From Planctomycetia bacterium (lineage in GTDB: Bacteria; Planctomycetota; UBA11346), in contig SYDV01000434.1 in the NCBI GenBank assembly GCA_005801395.1, positions 1 to 9,912 on the forward strand: a stretch of 9,912 bases of DNA. Reading direction: 5' to 3'. The translations under genes were made by a program, and so were the position numbers. Positions 1-6,849 of this stretch are shown here, one piece after another (the first letter of the stretch is position 1; every line of letters begins with the position of its first letter). The notes below the pieces were generated by a model, which saw nothing but the letters and a program-made list of their open reading frames with translations, was not told the origin of the DNA and searched no databases.

Positions 1-1
1 A

Positions 2-2170
2 AATCATGGGGCTGATGTTTATCAAGTGTTGCGTCACGCTGTTTTGGGAGAAATTACGCCGCCTGGGGAAGTTGCGCCAGAGCGTAAAATACCTTTAGAG
101 TTAGCCGACATCTGTATGGCTGCATTGGCAAAGAAAACAACCGCGCGTATTGGCCAAGTGTCTGTATTTGCTGATAGAATTAAAGATTACCGTCAACATG
201 CTCAGGCGGTCGTTCTCGTTAATGTAGCGCGTACGCATTTAGCTCAGGTGGCAAATAAACCGCGAGGTGCATCTGAATTATTGCGTAAGGCCGTATCGTG
301 TGCTGAACAGGCATTAGAAATCTGGCCAGGCTGGAAGACCGCTAAAATGATATTGTTAGATGCGATATTGGCCGATACGAGACACCATTTAGCAGAAGGA
401 GCCGCTTCACTTGCGGCAATTGAAGCAAGTCGAGCTGGGGTTCTTGCCCGCGAGCTAGAGAAAAATAAATTGATTGAAGAAGCAAAGTCGTTGAGTGCTT
501 CGGCTCGCGCAATGGTGAAGGCACAGCTCGTTCGGCAGCAACAATTACGTATGGCGCGTATCGGTACTATTTCTGCAGGTGTGGTATTAGTGATCGGCTT
601 GAGTGTATTTCTAATTATTCTAGGCGTTCAGCAGCGAACGACGACAGAAGCCTTAAAAAAAGCTGAGCTAGCATTGTCTGCTCTGCAAAATGAACAGCAG
701 GGACGCAGCGGTGACCAAAAAACATCAGCGCCTGCGTTGGTGTTGCAGGCGCGTACGGCTATGGCGGCAAAGGATTGGGTAGCAGCAATTACGGCTTTGC
801 GAACGGCAATTGAATTTGATTCAACCGCCATTGAGGCGCATCAATTATTGACCAATGTGCTGGCTGCGACGAAACGCTATGACGAAGTTAAGTTAGCAGG
901 AGAGCAATGGCAGACGGCCGCAGAAGGCGATATTACGGCAATGCGAATTATGGCTTTAAGTAATACGCTGAAAAATAATGTCGACGATGTAAAAGCATTA
1001 GAGTTTCAGACGCAACTTCTTGAATTGTTTGAAGCGCAAAAACTTTTTGTTTTGGCAGATAATGTAAGTGTGCCCAAAGAAAAAAGACTAGAAATCTATC
1101 GTAAACGGGTGGATTCAATTTGGCCTGGGGCAGGTTCCGCAATCGATATGCGTTCTGATGAACTGTTGGTGTCAAGATATTCTACCAAAAAAGGAAGTGT
1201 ATTAATGGGGCGTGAGGATGTTATTGATTTAGAGCCTTTAAGTGGCATGAAGTTTTCTGAGCTATGGCTAAGTAACACCAACGTTAAAAACCTGCAGCCA
1301 TTAATCGGTATGCCATTAGAATTGTTATCGTTGGATTATTCGCAAGTTTCGGATTTATCGCCGTTGAAAGATATGCCGTTGTCTGCGCTGCGAATCAATT
1401 TCACAAAAGTAAAGGACTTGTCTCCTCTAGCAGGGATTCAGTTGAAATCATTACGAGCAAGTTCCATTCCCTGTACCGATCTATCACCACTCGCAGGGAT
1501 GCCGCTCAAAGAATTGCATATGGTCTACTCACAAGTATTCGATTTGACTCCGTTAGTGGGTGCCCCGTTGGAGGAACTCGTTATCGGAAATGTAATTCGT
1601 GATATTAGCCCACTTAAAGGTATGCCTCTTCGGTATTGCAGTATAGTTGGGCAAGACATTGATTTGTCGCCATTAGAAAAGTCGCCACTTGAACACCTAA
1701 CAATTTTTTCTTCGGGTATTATCGATTTATCAAAAGTGCCAAAGACATTGACCAGCATGACGATTGGTGGAATTACCTTGCGTAATCCGGCTGATCTTGC
1801 GCGATTTAAATTGAAATCGGTAAAAATCGATGCCTATCGGCGCGCGCCGTCACTCAACTTAAGATTTCTAAACGGCGTTCAGTTAGATCAGCTTAATATT
1901 GAAGATTGCCAGGTATTAGATTTGAGTGGGTTAAATGCGCCTAAGCTTACCAATTTAATATTGGCAGAAAATGGAAACCTTGACTATTCGTCTTTGGCAA
2001 AATGCCCATTAAAAGAAATTACTTTTAGCTCGACGCCTACGTTGGCGGCCTGGCGTTCAATTGCCAATTTGCAATCGGTGACTACGCTAGAAACTATTTA
2101 TTATCTAAATAAAAAGTATACGAGCAAAGAATTTTGGTCCGTCTATCAGCGGGATTCGTTGCCAAAATAA
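2..2170 (+). CDS. C-terminal part of a transmembrane Ser/Thr protein kinase with TPR-like and leucine-rich repeats (5' end outside window)
   Basis: The frame is open to the left edge, so the gene is truncated; the GTG at 26 is not its real start. The first ~60 codons match the last helices of a Hanks-type kinase C-lobe: 'IPLELADICMAALAKKTTAR' followed by VSVFADRIKDYRQH. A helical, coiled-coil-like stretch follows, then one membrane segment at about 566-630 (GVVLVIGLSVFLIILGV). After it come a TPR-like part at about 728-910 (ARTAMAAKDWVAAITALRTA) and, from 1223 to about 2090, a run of short leucine-rich units with a 21-residue period (DLSPLxGMPLxxLxxxxxxV). The tail around KEFW resembles the usual end of this repeat type. 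This architecture is typical of PVC-group receptor kinases with an inside kinase and an outside sensor. The gene ends 22 bases from, and converges on, the lactonase gene, so it is probably unrelated to the sugar cluster. Confidence 0.85.
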   Translation, partial: NHGADVYQVLRHAVLGEITPPGEVAPERKIPLELADICMAALAKKTTARIGQVSVFADRIKDYRQHAQAVVLVNVARTHLAQVANKPRGASELLRKAVSCAEQALEIWPGWKTAKMILLDAILADTRHHLAEGAASLAAIEASRAGVLARELEKNKLIEEAKSLSASARAMVKAQLVRQQQLRMARIGTISAGVVLVIGLSVFLIILGVQQRTTTEALKKAELALSALQNEQQGRSGDQKTSAPALVLQARTAMAAKDWVAAITALRTAIEFDSTAIEAHQLLTNVLAATKRYDEVKLAGEQWQTAAEGDITAMRIMALSNTLKNNVDDVKALEFQTQLLELFEAQKLFVLADNVSVPKEKRLEIYRKRVDSIWPGAGSAIDMRSDELLVSRYSTKKGSVLMGREDVIDLEPLSGMKFSELWLSNTNVKNLQPLIGMPLELLSLDYSQVSDLSPLKDMPLSALRINFTKVKDLSPLAGIQLKSLRASSIPCTDLSPLAGMPLKELHMVYSQVFDLTPLVGAPLEELVIGNVIRDISPLKGMPLRYCSIVGQDIDLSPLEKSPLEHLTIFSSGIIDLSKVPKTLTSMTIGGITLRNPADLARFKLKSVKIDAYRRAPSLNLRFLNGVQLDQLNIEDCQVLDLSGLNAPKLTNLILAENGNLDYSSLAKCPLKEITFSSTPTLAAWRSIANLQSVTTLETIYYLNKKYTSKEFWSVYQRDSLPK

Positions 2171-2192
2171 GCAGGTGAGCAAAAATATGTGA

Positions 2193-3023
2193 CTAATGGG
2201 GTTTAATCCCGTAGATTTTTTGCGCATTCCCGCCAAAGACCGCGTCATGGTGTAGTTTTGGGACGTAGTTGCTGATAAGCTCGTATCCCTGTTCATAAGT
2301 GCCAGCTAACAACGCTACTGGCCAATCGGAGCCAAATAAGCAGCGATCTGGTCCAAAGGCTTCGAATACGACATCTAAATATGGTTTAAATTCATCTGCC
2401 TTCCAGCCATGCCAAACCGATTCGGTCATTAAGCCGGACAATTTACAAGCCACATTCGGATTTTTAGCCAATTGCCTCAGGTGTTCGCGCCAAGGTGACA
2501 ATTGACGGGTTTTAATTAAGGGTTTGGCGAGGTGATTTATGACATACGATAGGTTGGGGAATTTTTCAACTAAGGCGACCGTCGCGGGAAGTTGTTTCTC
2601 GAGGATTAAAAAATCGTAGACTAAATCGTGTTTGCCTAGCAAGTTTATGCCGCGTTGAAAATCTGGTCGCAGCATAAAATGGTCATCGGATTCTAATTGT
2701 ACCGTATGACGAATGCCAACTGCTTTGGGATGTTTGGCGAATGCCGCTAAGTCGCGGTCGACATCTGTTTTGCATAAATCGACCCATCCAACCACGCCTA
2801 AAACACGCGGGTGTTGGTCGGCAAGGCCCAACATAAAAGCATTTTCAGTTGGGTCCGGGTTAACCTGTACGGCGATTGAGCCATCAAGTCCAACACTATC
2901 TAATAATGGAGCGAGGTCATCGGGTAAACAATCTTTGCGAATCGGCCAATCTGCACCCATCCATGGATATTGTTGCGCCGAATATTTCCAGAAATGATTG
3001 TGAGCATCAATACGTAAAGGCAT
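2193..3023 (-). CDS. Sugar lactonase of the amidohydrolase fold (COG3618; L-galactono-/L-fucono-1,5-lactonase type)
   Basis: A 276-residue protein, the usual length for amidohydrolase family 2 lactonases. The N-terminal metal motif is IDAHNHFW (His8, His10). Further landmarks are GVVGWVDL (76-83), INHLAKP (162-168, His164), CKLSGL (193-198) and FGSDWP (230-235, Asp233), all characteristic of COG3618 enzymes such as L-fuconolactonase and L-rhamnonolactonase. It should hydrolyse the aldonolactone made by the aldo/keto reductase encoded upstream, in the cytoplasm; no signal peptide is seen. It is the last gene of the minus-strand cluster, separated from the zinc dehydrogenase by a 237-base spacer holding a large inverted repeat, so it may be expressed partly on its own. 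A GGAT about 8 bases before the ATG could serve as ribosome site. The family is confident; the exact sugar (L-galactonolactone or L-fuconolactone) is inferred from the neighbours. Confidence 0.87.
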   Translation of the reverse strand: MPLRIDAHNHFWKYSAQQYPWMGADWPIRKDCLPDDLAPLLDSVGLDGSIAVQVNPDPTENAFMLGLADQHPRVLGVVGWVDLCKTDVDRDLAAFAKHPKAVGIRHTVQLESDDHFMLRPDFQRGINLLGKHDLVYDFLILEKQLPATVALVEKFPNLSYVINHLAKPLIKTRQLSPWREHLRQLAKNPNVACKLSGLMTESVWHGWKADEFKPYLDVVFEAFGPDRCLFGSDWPVALLAGTYEQGYELISNYVPKLHHDAVFGGNAQKIYGIKPH

Positions 3024-3126
3024 TTTATTGATCCAAAGAAAAGGTTCACTCAGAGTGCTGGAGGGCGCAGCAGATAGTTGATCTAATAGAATTTTTGGGT
3101 ATTTATGCCGGATGAAGAAACGAATT

Positions 3127-3238
3127 AACAGGAGAAACTGAGAAACGGAGGAAGAGGGAGACGAAACGTAAAAAGGAAAACACAGATATTTTTCGGTTCT
3201 GTATTGCTTCTCTCCTCCGTTTCTCCGTTCCTCCTGTT
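3127..3238. repeat. 26-bp imperfect inverted repeat around a 60-base centre
   Basis: The left arm is 3127-3152 and the right arm 3213-3238. Each is the reverse complement of the other at 24 of 26 positions. The arms are purine-rich on one strand (GGAGAAAC...GAAACGGAGG) and pyrimidine-rich on the other. The centre holds a small hairpin (acaga 3182-3186, tctgt 3198-3202). It lies in the 237-base spacer between the zinc dehydrogenase and the lactonase. In RNA it could form a long stem that ends or processes the transcript, but neither strand has a clear T-run directly after the stem. It may also be a dispersed intergenic repeat. No gene is visible in this spacer. Confidence 0.7.
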
Positions 3239-3260
3239 CATCTTTTCTGCTTAGGGTAGA

Positions 3261-4283
3261 TTAAATTGACACGACGGCTTTGATAACGCCGGTTTCTGGC
3301 TTTGATAACCGTTCAAAATCGCCGATGAGATTTTCAAACGTAACGTGATGCGTGATCCAGGGACGGGTGTCGATTTTGCCTTCTTCAATCAGTTTGATGA
3401 TGCGATCGAAATCTTTTGGCAGCGCATTGCGACTGGCGCGGATGTCCAATTCACGGCGATGTAGCGCTGGTGCGTGGTTGATTTCTAATGGCGCATGGGC
3501 GATGCCGACGAACACTAAGCGTCCCTTGAAGGCACAGAGATTAAGCGCATTAACCATCGATTTGTGATTGCCAGTGGCATCAATGACGACATCGGCCAGG
3601 CGCCCATTGGTTAAGGCCGTTAAGGCTTCTAATTCTTTGCCGTTTCCGGCTAGAATGGTGTGGTCGACACCCATTTTAGTTTTAACGAAATCTAAACGAC
3701 CTTGATTAATATCCATCGCTATGGTTTTAGCTCCGGTTAATTTAGCGAAGACCATGGCGCTTAAACCAATGGGACCAGCACCAATGATCAAAACCGTTTC
3801 GGTAACTTTTGGTTCGCCGCGATCAACCGCGTGGCAGCCAATTGCTAAGGTTTCGACCAAGGCCAATTGTTCATAGGTAAGCTTGCTCGACGTGTGTAAT
3901 TTATTGGCGGGTAAAATAATGCGTTCGGTCAGGCCGCCATCGCACATTACACCTAACGTTAAGTTATTTTCACAGCAATTATAATAACCACGTTCACAGG
4001 AATAACATTTGTAACAACTGATGTAGGGTTGAACGGAACATTTATCGCCTACTTTAACGTTGGTTACGCCGGGACCGACGGCGATGACTTCCACGCCAAG
4101 TTCATGCCCAGGGATGCGAGGATAACTGTAGAATGGCATCTTGCCGAGGTAGCCACCAAAATCAGTGCCACAAATCGCCACGCGATGGACTTTCAACATG
4201 GCTTCGCCTGGACCAGGAGCTTTAGGCTCTGCAATATCGATTTGATTAAATTCTTGAGGCTTGGTTAGTTGAATGGCTTTCAT
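3261..4283 (-). CDS. Zinc-dependent medium-chain alcohol dehydrogenase; likely L-galactonate 5-dehydrogenase-like
   Basis: A 340-residue MDR enzyme. Catalytic zinc ligands are seen in AICGTD (Cys38) and GHELG (His60, Glu61). The structural zinc lobe has Cys90, Cys93, Cys96 and Cys104 in a C-x2-C-x2-C-x7-C pattern. The Rossmann motif is GAGPIG (168-173), with Asp191 at the end of the second strand, which favours NAD+. It belongs with threonine, sorbitol, idonate and galactonate dehydrogenases. Next to an aldose 1-dehydrogenase, an aldonolactonase and a tagaturonate epimerase, the best guess is oxidation of C5 of L-galactonate to D-tagaturonate, as LgoD does in E. coli. The frame extends upstream to 4445, but that part overlaps the aldo/keto reductase gene and lacks family sequence. 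The ATG at 4283 has AGGA seven bases before it. The gap to the upstream gene is 47 bases. The family is sure; the substrate is inferred. Confidence 0.9.
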   Translation of the reverse strand: MKAIQLTKPQEFNQIDIAEPKAPGPGEAMLKVHRVAICGTDFGGYLGKMPFYSYPRIPGHELGVEVIAVGPGVTNVKVGDKCSVQPYISCYKCYSCERGYYNCCENNLTLGVMCDGGLTERIILPANKLHTSSKLTYEQLALVETLAIGCHAVDRGEPKVTETVLIIGAGPIGLSAMVFAKLTGAKTIAMDINQGRLDFVKTKMGVDHTILAGNGKELEALTALTNGRLADVVIDATGNHKSMVNALNLCAFKGRLVFVGIAHAPLEINHAPALHRRELDIRASRNALPKDFDRIIKLIEEGKIDTRPWITHHVTFENLIGDFERLSKPETGVIKAVVSI

Positions 4284-4290
4284 GAATAAT

Positions 4291-4294
4291 TCCT
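4291..4294 (-). promoter_or_regulatory. Ribosome binding site of the zinc dehydrogenase
   Basis: AGGA on the minus strand, seven bases before the ATG at 4283. It supports this start over the longer open frame that reaches into the upstream gene. Confidence 0.6.
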
Positions 4295-4330
4295 GTGGTT
4301 CAATTGAGTAGGTTAAAGCGGACGTATTGC

Positions 4331-5263
4331 TCAGTTGTTTTCTGGAAGGCCTTCTTTGTGGCCAAGATTTTTGACGGGGGCAAAAATAGCGAGCACTTCG
4401 GCCAACAATTGTTGGTCGATTGGTTCGGCGGCCCATTTGGCCCAATTGCGGATGTTGACTGGATTTGCGCTACCGGCAACGGTGGTGGTCATATCGGGAT
4501 TGGCGATGCTAAACTGCAGGGCTAATTTCGCGATATCGCTGCCTTTTGCGGCACAAAGCGCGGCGGCTTTGCGAGCGGCATCTTTAACGTTTTCTGGTTC
4601 TTTGAGCCACGCGGGCAGCGTGGCATTGGTCAATAAGCGAGCACTAAATGGACCCGCATTCATAATCCCGATGCCTTTTTGTTTAAGATAGGGCACGGCT
4701 TCATCAGCGAAGCGGGTATTTTGCAACGTGTATTGGTTGTAACTGAGCACGCAGTCGATGCCAATTTGATCGCCGATGAATTTGAATATTTTCATCGGAT
4801 AACCACTGATGCCAAAGTAACGAACTTTACCTGCGGCTTTAATTTTCTGTAAGGCAGGAATCGTTTCGTCGACAATTTGCTGCATCGATACGAATTCAAT
4901 GTCGTGACATAAAATAATGTCGAGGTGGTCAGTGCCTAAACGGTGCAGGCTGACATCGATGCTTTCGGCAACGCGTTTGGCACTGAAGTCAAAATGCGAC
5001 AGGTCATAACGACCCAACTTGCTACATAATGTATATGAGCTTCGGGGTATATCGCGTAGAGCGATGCCGAGCATCACTTCACTCATGCCGCGGCCATAGA
5101 ACGGTGACGTATCAATAAAATTGAGCCCGTTTTCAAGGGCTACATGCACGCTGTTGAGCGCTTCGTCAAGTTTGACGGAACGAAATTCCTGACCAAGTGA
5201 CGAAGCACCAAAGCTCAGAATGGGGAGGTTGAGGTCGGTTTTGCCAAGTTTTCTGGTTTTCAT
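4331..5263 (-). CDS. Aldo/keto reductase, L-galactose/L-fucose 1-dehydrogenase type
   Basis: A 310-residue AKR with the full catalytic tetrad: Asp51 and Tyr56 in FIDTSPFYG, Lys82 in CSKLGRY, His120 in CHDIEF. Several blocks resemble plant L-galactose dehydrogenase: DTSPFYGRGMSEVMLG, FDFSAKRV.ESID.SL.RL, CHDIEF, ETIPALQK.K..GK. This subgroup oxidises C1 of L-galactose or related sugars (L-fucose is 6-deoxy-L-galactose) to the lactone with NAD(P)+. That product is the substrate expected for the lactonase two genes downstream. The start is the first ATG, with the usual N-terminus MKTRKLGKTDL. The ribosome site is unusual: the region just before the ATG is a heptamer repeat array whose last GGAC, about nine bases away, is the only SD-like element. 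The protein is cytoplasmic. Confidence 0.88.
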   Translation of the reverse strand: MKTRKLGKTDLNLPILSFGASSLGQEFRSVKLDEALNSVHVALENGLNFIDTSPFYGRGMSEVMLGIALRDIPRSSYTLCSKLGRYDLSHFDFSAKRVAESIDVSLHRLGTDHLDIILCHDIEFVSMQQIVDETIPALQKIKAAGKVRYFGISGYPMKIFKFIGDQIGIDCVLSYNQYTLQNTRFADEAVPYLKQKGIGIMNAGPFSARLLTNATLPAWLKEPENVKDAARKAAALCAAKGSDIAKLALQFSIANPDMTTTVAGSANPVNIRNWAKWAAEPIDQQLLAEVLAIFAPVKNLGHKEGLPENN

Positions 5264-5271
5264 TTTATTTT

Positions 5272-5301
5272 GTCCGAGGTCCGACGTGCGAGGTCCGACG
5301 T
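5272..5301. repeat. Heptamer tandem repeat (GTCCGAG/GTCCGAC) abutting the start of the aldo/keto reductase gene
   Basis: Consecutive 7-base units are GTCCGAG (5272), GTCCGAC (5279), GTGCGAG (5286) and GTCCGAC (5293), then a decayed GTCTGTT. Its left end lies 8 bases from the start codon of the aldo/keto reductase, so it covers the leader of that gene. An inverted partner sits at 5387-5396 next to the mutarotase stop codon. Confidence 0.75.
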
Positions 5302-5386
5302 CTGTTGTTTATTTGGTTTAAATAATTCATAAGTTCGATGTCTATAGTTAAGGGCCTTGATCCCAGTATTATCCATATGTCCACAA

Positions 5387-5396
5387 GACCTCGGAC
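5387..5396. repeat. Inverted partner of the heptamer repeat
   Basis: GACCTCGGAC at 5387-5396 is the exact reverse complement of GTCCGAGGTC at 5272-5281, so the two could pair across the roughly 105-base centre of the 136-base spacer. Flanking bases continue the heptamer pattern weakly. The spacer between them is AT-rich and holds no gene. Confidence 0.65.
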
Positions 5397-5399
5397 CTA

Positions 5400-5843
5400 T
5401 CAAACCCGACAACCCAACGTTAGAAGAACATTTCCCCATAACGCTTGGTCACCGGTTTGAATCGTTAGAATGTGATCAGCTGATTCGACGTGTTTGTAGA
5501 AATCCCATTTCAAAATGGGTTCCATTTTGACGCGACTACCACTTTTTTTCACCACTGCGCGGAAGATATCCCATACCGGTGGTTCGCCAGCTTGCGCATA
5601 ACTATCATCGGGTGGAATGCCCATCGTGTTGATGTGATCTACTGGTACGGCGCTCAATACGGCTTCGAGCGCCTGTTCAACCGTGATACAGCCAGGCATT
5701 AAATTCATGCTAATAACAGTGGCGTTCGGACCCTTTTTGGTCGAGCTGGGATAATTACCGTCAGCAATGAGAACCTTGGCGTGATGGCCAGCGCGTGCTA
5801 AAATTGCAGTGATTTCCGGATGAATAAGATGCTGTTTTAGCAT
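5400..5843 (-). CDS. FucU/RbsD-family sugar mutarotase
   Basis: A 147-residue protein of the RbsD/FucU family (usual length about 140). It opens with HPEITAILARAGHHAKVLIADGNYP, the family's first block with the catalytic-type His20 and Asp28, and ends with TGDQALWGNVLLTLG, matching the TGE..xYGNxxLxxG block. These proteins speed the exchange between alpha and beta anomers of sugars such as L-fucose, so here it would feed the correct anomer to the C1 dehydrogenase encoded just downstream. At the conserved Tyr of the last block there is Trp136. The start at 5843 is chosen over 5876 because it begins at family sequence, has AGGA five bases upstream, and overlaps the stop of the preceding gene by seven bases (ATGCTAA), implying translational coupling. 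Natural sugar: L-galactose or L-fucose, inferred. Confidence 0.85.
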   Translation of the reverse strand: MLKQHLIHPEITAILARAGHHAKVLIADGNYPSSTKKGPNATVISMNLMPGCITVEQALEAVLSAVPVDHINTMGIPPDDSYAQAGEPPVWDIFRAVVKKSGSRVKMEPILKWDFYKHVESADHILTIQTGDQALWGNVLLTLGCRV

Positions 5844-6679
5844 GATTTTCCTGCTTGGTCGGCTTTGCCGAACCAACGATTATAGCTTGCAATCGTTTCA
5901 TGCGCGGCGGTTTCTTCATCGGGTAACGGCATGACTTCGGCTGATATATATTTGTTATACCCAATTTCCTTTAGAGCTTTGGAAATGGGTGCCATATCCG
6001 TATGACCTAATCCAACCGCGCGACGATTCGAGTCTGCAAAATGAATGTGACCCACATATTTGCTAACTGCTTTTAAGGTGGCAGCGACGTCTGTTTCTTC
6101 GATGTTCATATGAAAGAGATCGCACAACAGGGTGACACCTTCGATTTTATGCTGTTCAAGGAACGCTGCGGCATCGCCTGAACGATTAAAAAGATTCGTT
6201 TCATACCGATTTAGTGGTTCGTACAACAAGGTCGTGCCATGTTTTTTCGCACGCGGTCCTAATTCTTTGAGCGTTTCTGCTAACCAACCTAGAGCTTGTT
6301 CACGGGTGCTGCCATTTTCGCCCCAGCGCCCCTGCATGGAACCAATAATAGCAGGCGCATTAAATTGCGCCGCGACATCAATAAATTGTGTAATATAGGC
6401 GATAGATTTTTTGCGAACGGCAACATCAGGATCGGTCAGTCGTAAACGGTGCTTGACCCACCCGGCACCCGTGCCGAGTGCCGCTAATTGTAAATTATGT
6501 TGGTCTAATAGGGCACGCAATTTTGGCGCATCGACGGCTTCAGGTCCTGGCAAAAATAATTCTACTGCGTCAAAGCCATGTCGAGCGGCGGTGGCCACGC
6601 TGGCTTCTAAATTATCCCAAAAAACAAACGGCCCACCACGAGCTTCAGGAACGAGCGAAATGGTAATGGCTGATTTCAT
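5837..6679 (-). CDS. TIM-barrel sugar isomerase/epimerase (AP endonuclease family 2 fold; hydroxypyruvate isomerase-like)
   Basis: A 280-residue protein of the xylose-isomerase-like TIM-barrel family (PF01261), at normal length. The metal-binding set is visible: Glu154 in YEPLNRYE, Asp187 in CDLFHMNIEE with His190, His213 in GHIHFADSNR, and Glu248 in SAEVMP. Relatives include hydroxypyruvate isomerase, D-tagatose/D-psicose 3-epimerase and inosose isomerases. The sequence alone does not fix the substrate. AGGA lies six bases before the ATG at 6679. The gene's stop overlaps the mutarotase start, so the two are made together. It sits between the epimerase and the mutarotase of an L-galactose-type pathway that does not need a further isomerase. 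It could epimerise a side product, convert a related sugar, or act on D-fructuronate. The fold is confident, the role unknown. Confidence 0.85.
   Translation of the reverse strand: MKSAITISLVPEARGGPFVFWDNLEASVATAARHGFDAVELFLPGPEAVDAPKLRALLDQHNLQLAALGTGAGWVKHRLRLTDPDVAVRKKSIAYITQFIDVAAQFNAPAIIGSMQGRWGENGSTREQALGWLAETLKELGPRAKKHGTTLLYEPLNRYETNLFNRSGDAAAFLEQHKIEGVTLLCDLFHMNIEETDVAATLKAVSKYVGHIHFADSNRRAVGLGHTDMAPISKALKEIGYNKYISAEVMPLPDEETAAHETIASYNRWFGKADQAGKSC
5849..5852 (-). promoter_or_regulatory. Ribosome binding site of the mutarotase inside the upstream gene
   Basis: AGGA on the minus strand, five bases before the ATG at 5843 and inside the last codons of the isomerase gene. It decides between the two possible starts of the mutarotase. 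Confidence 0.6.
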
Positions 6680-6710
6680 CGAATTTCCTTATTGGCGGTC
6701 ATAACGGATA

Positions 6711-6838
6711 AGACATTCACAGGAGGGGAAGTAAGGCATGAAGATAACTGTTTAAATGGGGTTAGCCATTTTCTATTTCTCATCTCACTTCCACCTCTAA
6801 GTGACCCGAACGGGTTGCTGCGTCTCCAGTGAATGCCT
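6711..6838. repeat. Nested imperfect inverted repeats in the spacer between the UxaE-like and isomerase genes
   Basis: The outer arms are 6711-6725 and 6824-6838 (13 of 15 pair; core CATTCAC...GGAG with CTCC...GTGAATG). The inner arms are centred on GGAAGT (6727-6732) and ACTTCC (6787-6792), with partial pairing extending to about 6746 and 6773. A further short symmetry, ACCCG-AA-CGGGT, lies at 6804-6815. Together they fill most of the 170-base spacer, which holds no gene. In the operon transcript this would fold into a long interrupted stem between the two cistrons. It may be a mobile-type intergenic repeat or an mRNA processing site. Confidence 0.6.
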
Positions 6839-6849
6839 AGATCAATAAA

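Noticed and set aside
2171..2192. Bidirectional terminator between the convergent kinase and lactonase genes
   Set aside because: The 22-base gap has no stem; the nearby GGG/CCC symmetry inside the lactonase end is too weak.
4284..4445. N-terminal extension of the zinc dehydrogenase frame to 4445
   Set aside because: It overlaps the end of the aldo/keto reductase gene, shows no MDR sequence, and the ATG at 4283 has a good ribosome site and the usual MDR start.
4335..4691. 118-codon plus-strand open frame
   Set aside because: It lies antisense inside the aldo/keto reductase gene, whose protein is clearly conserved; composition effect.
2193..5263. Reading the cluster as the oxidative L-fucose pathway ending in pyruvate and lactate
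   Set aside because: No fuconate dehydratase, keto-deoxyfuconate dehydrogenase of the SDR type or diketo-acid hydrolase is in the window, and that pathway has no use for a tagaturonate epimerase. Kept as an alternative since the flanks are not visible.
5368..5373. GATAAT on the minus strand as -10 box of an internal promoter before the aldo/keto reductase
   Set aside because: No acceptable -35 element at 16-18 bases; the spacer is simply AT-rich.
6804..6815. ACCCG-AA-CGGGT as a hairpin
   Set aside because: A two-base loop cannot form a hairpin; it could only be a protein-binding symmetry, with nothing else to support that.
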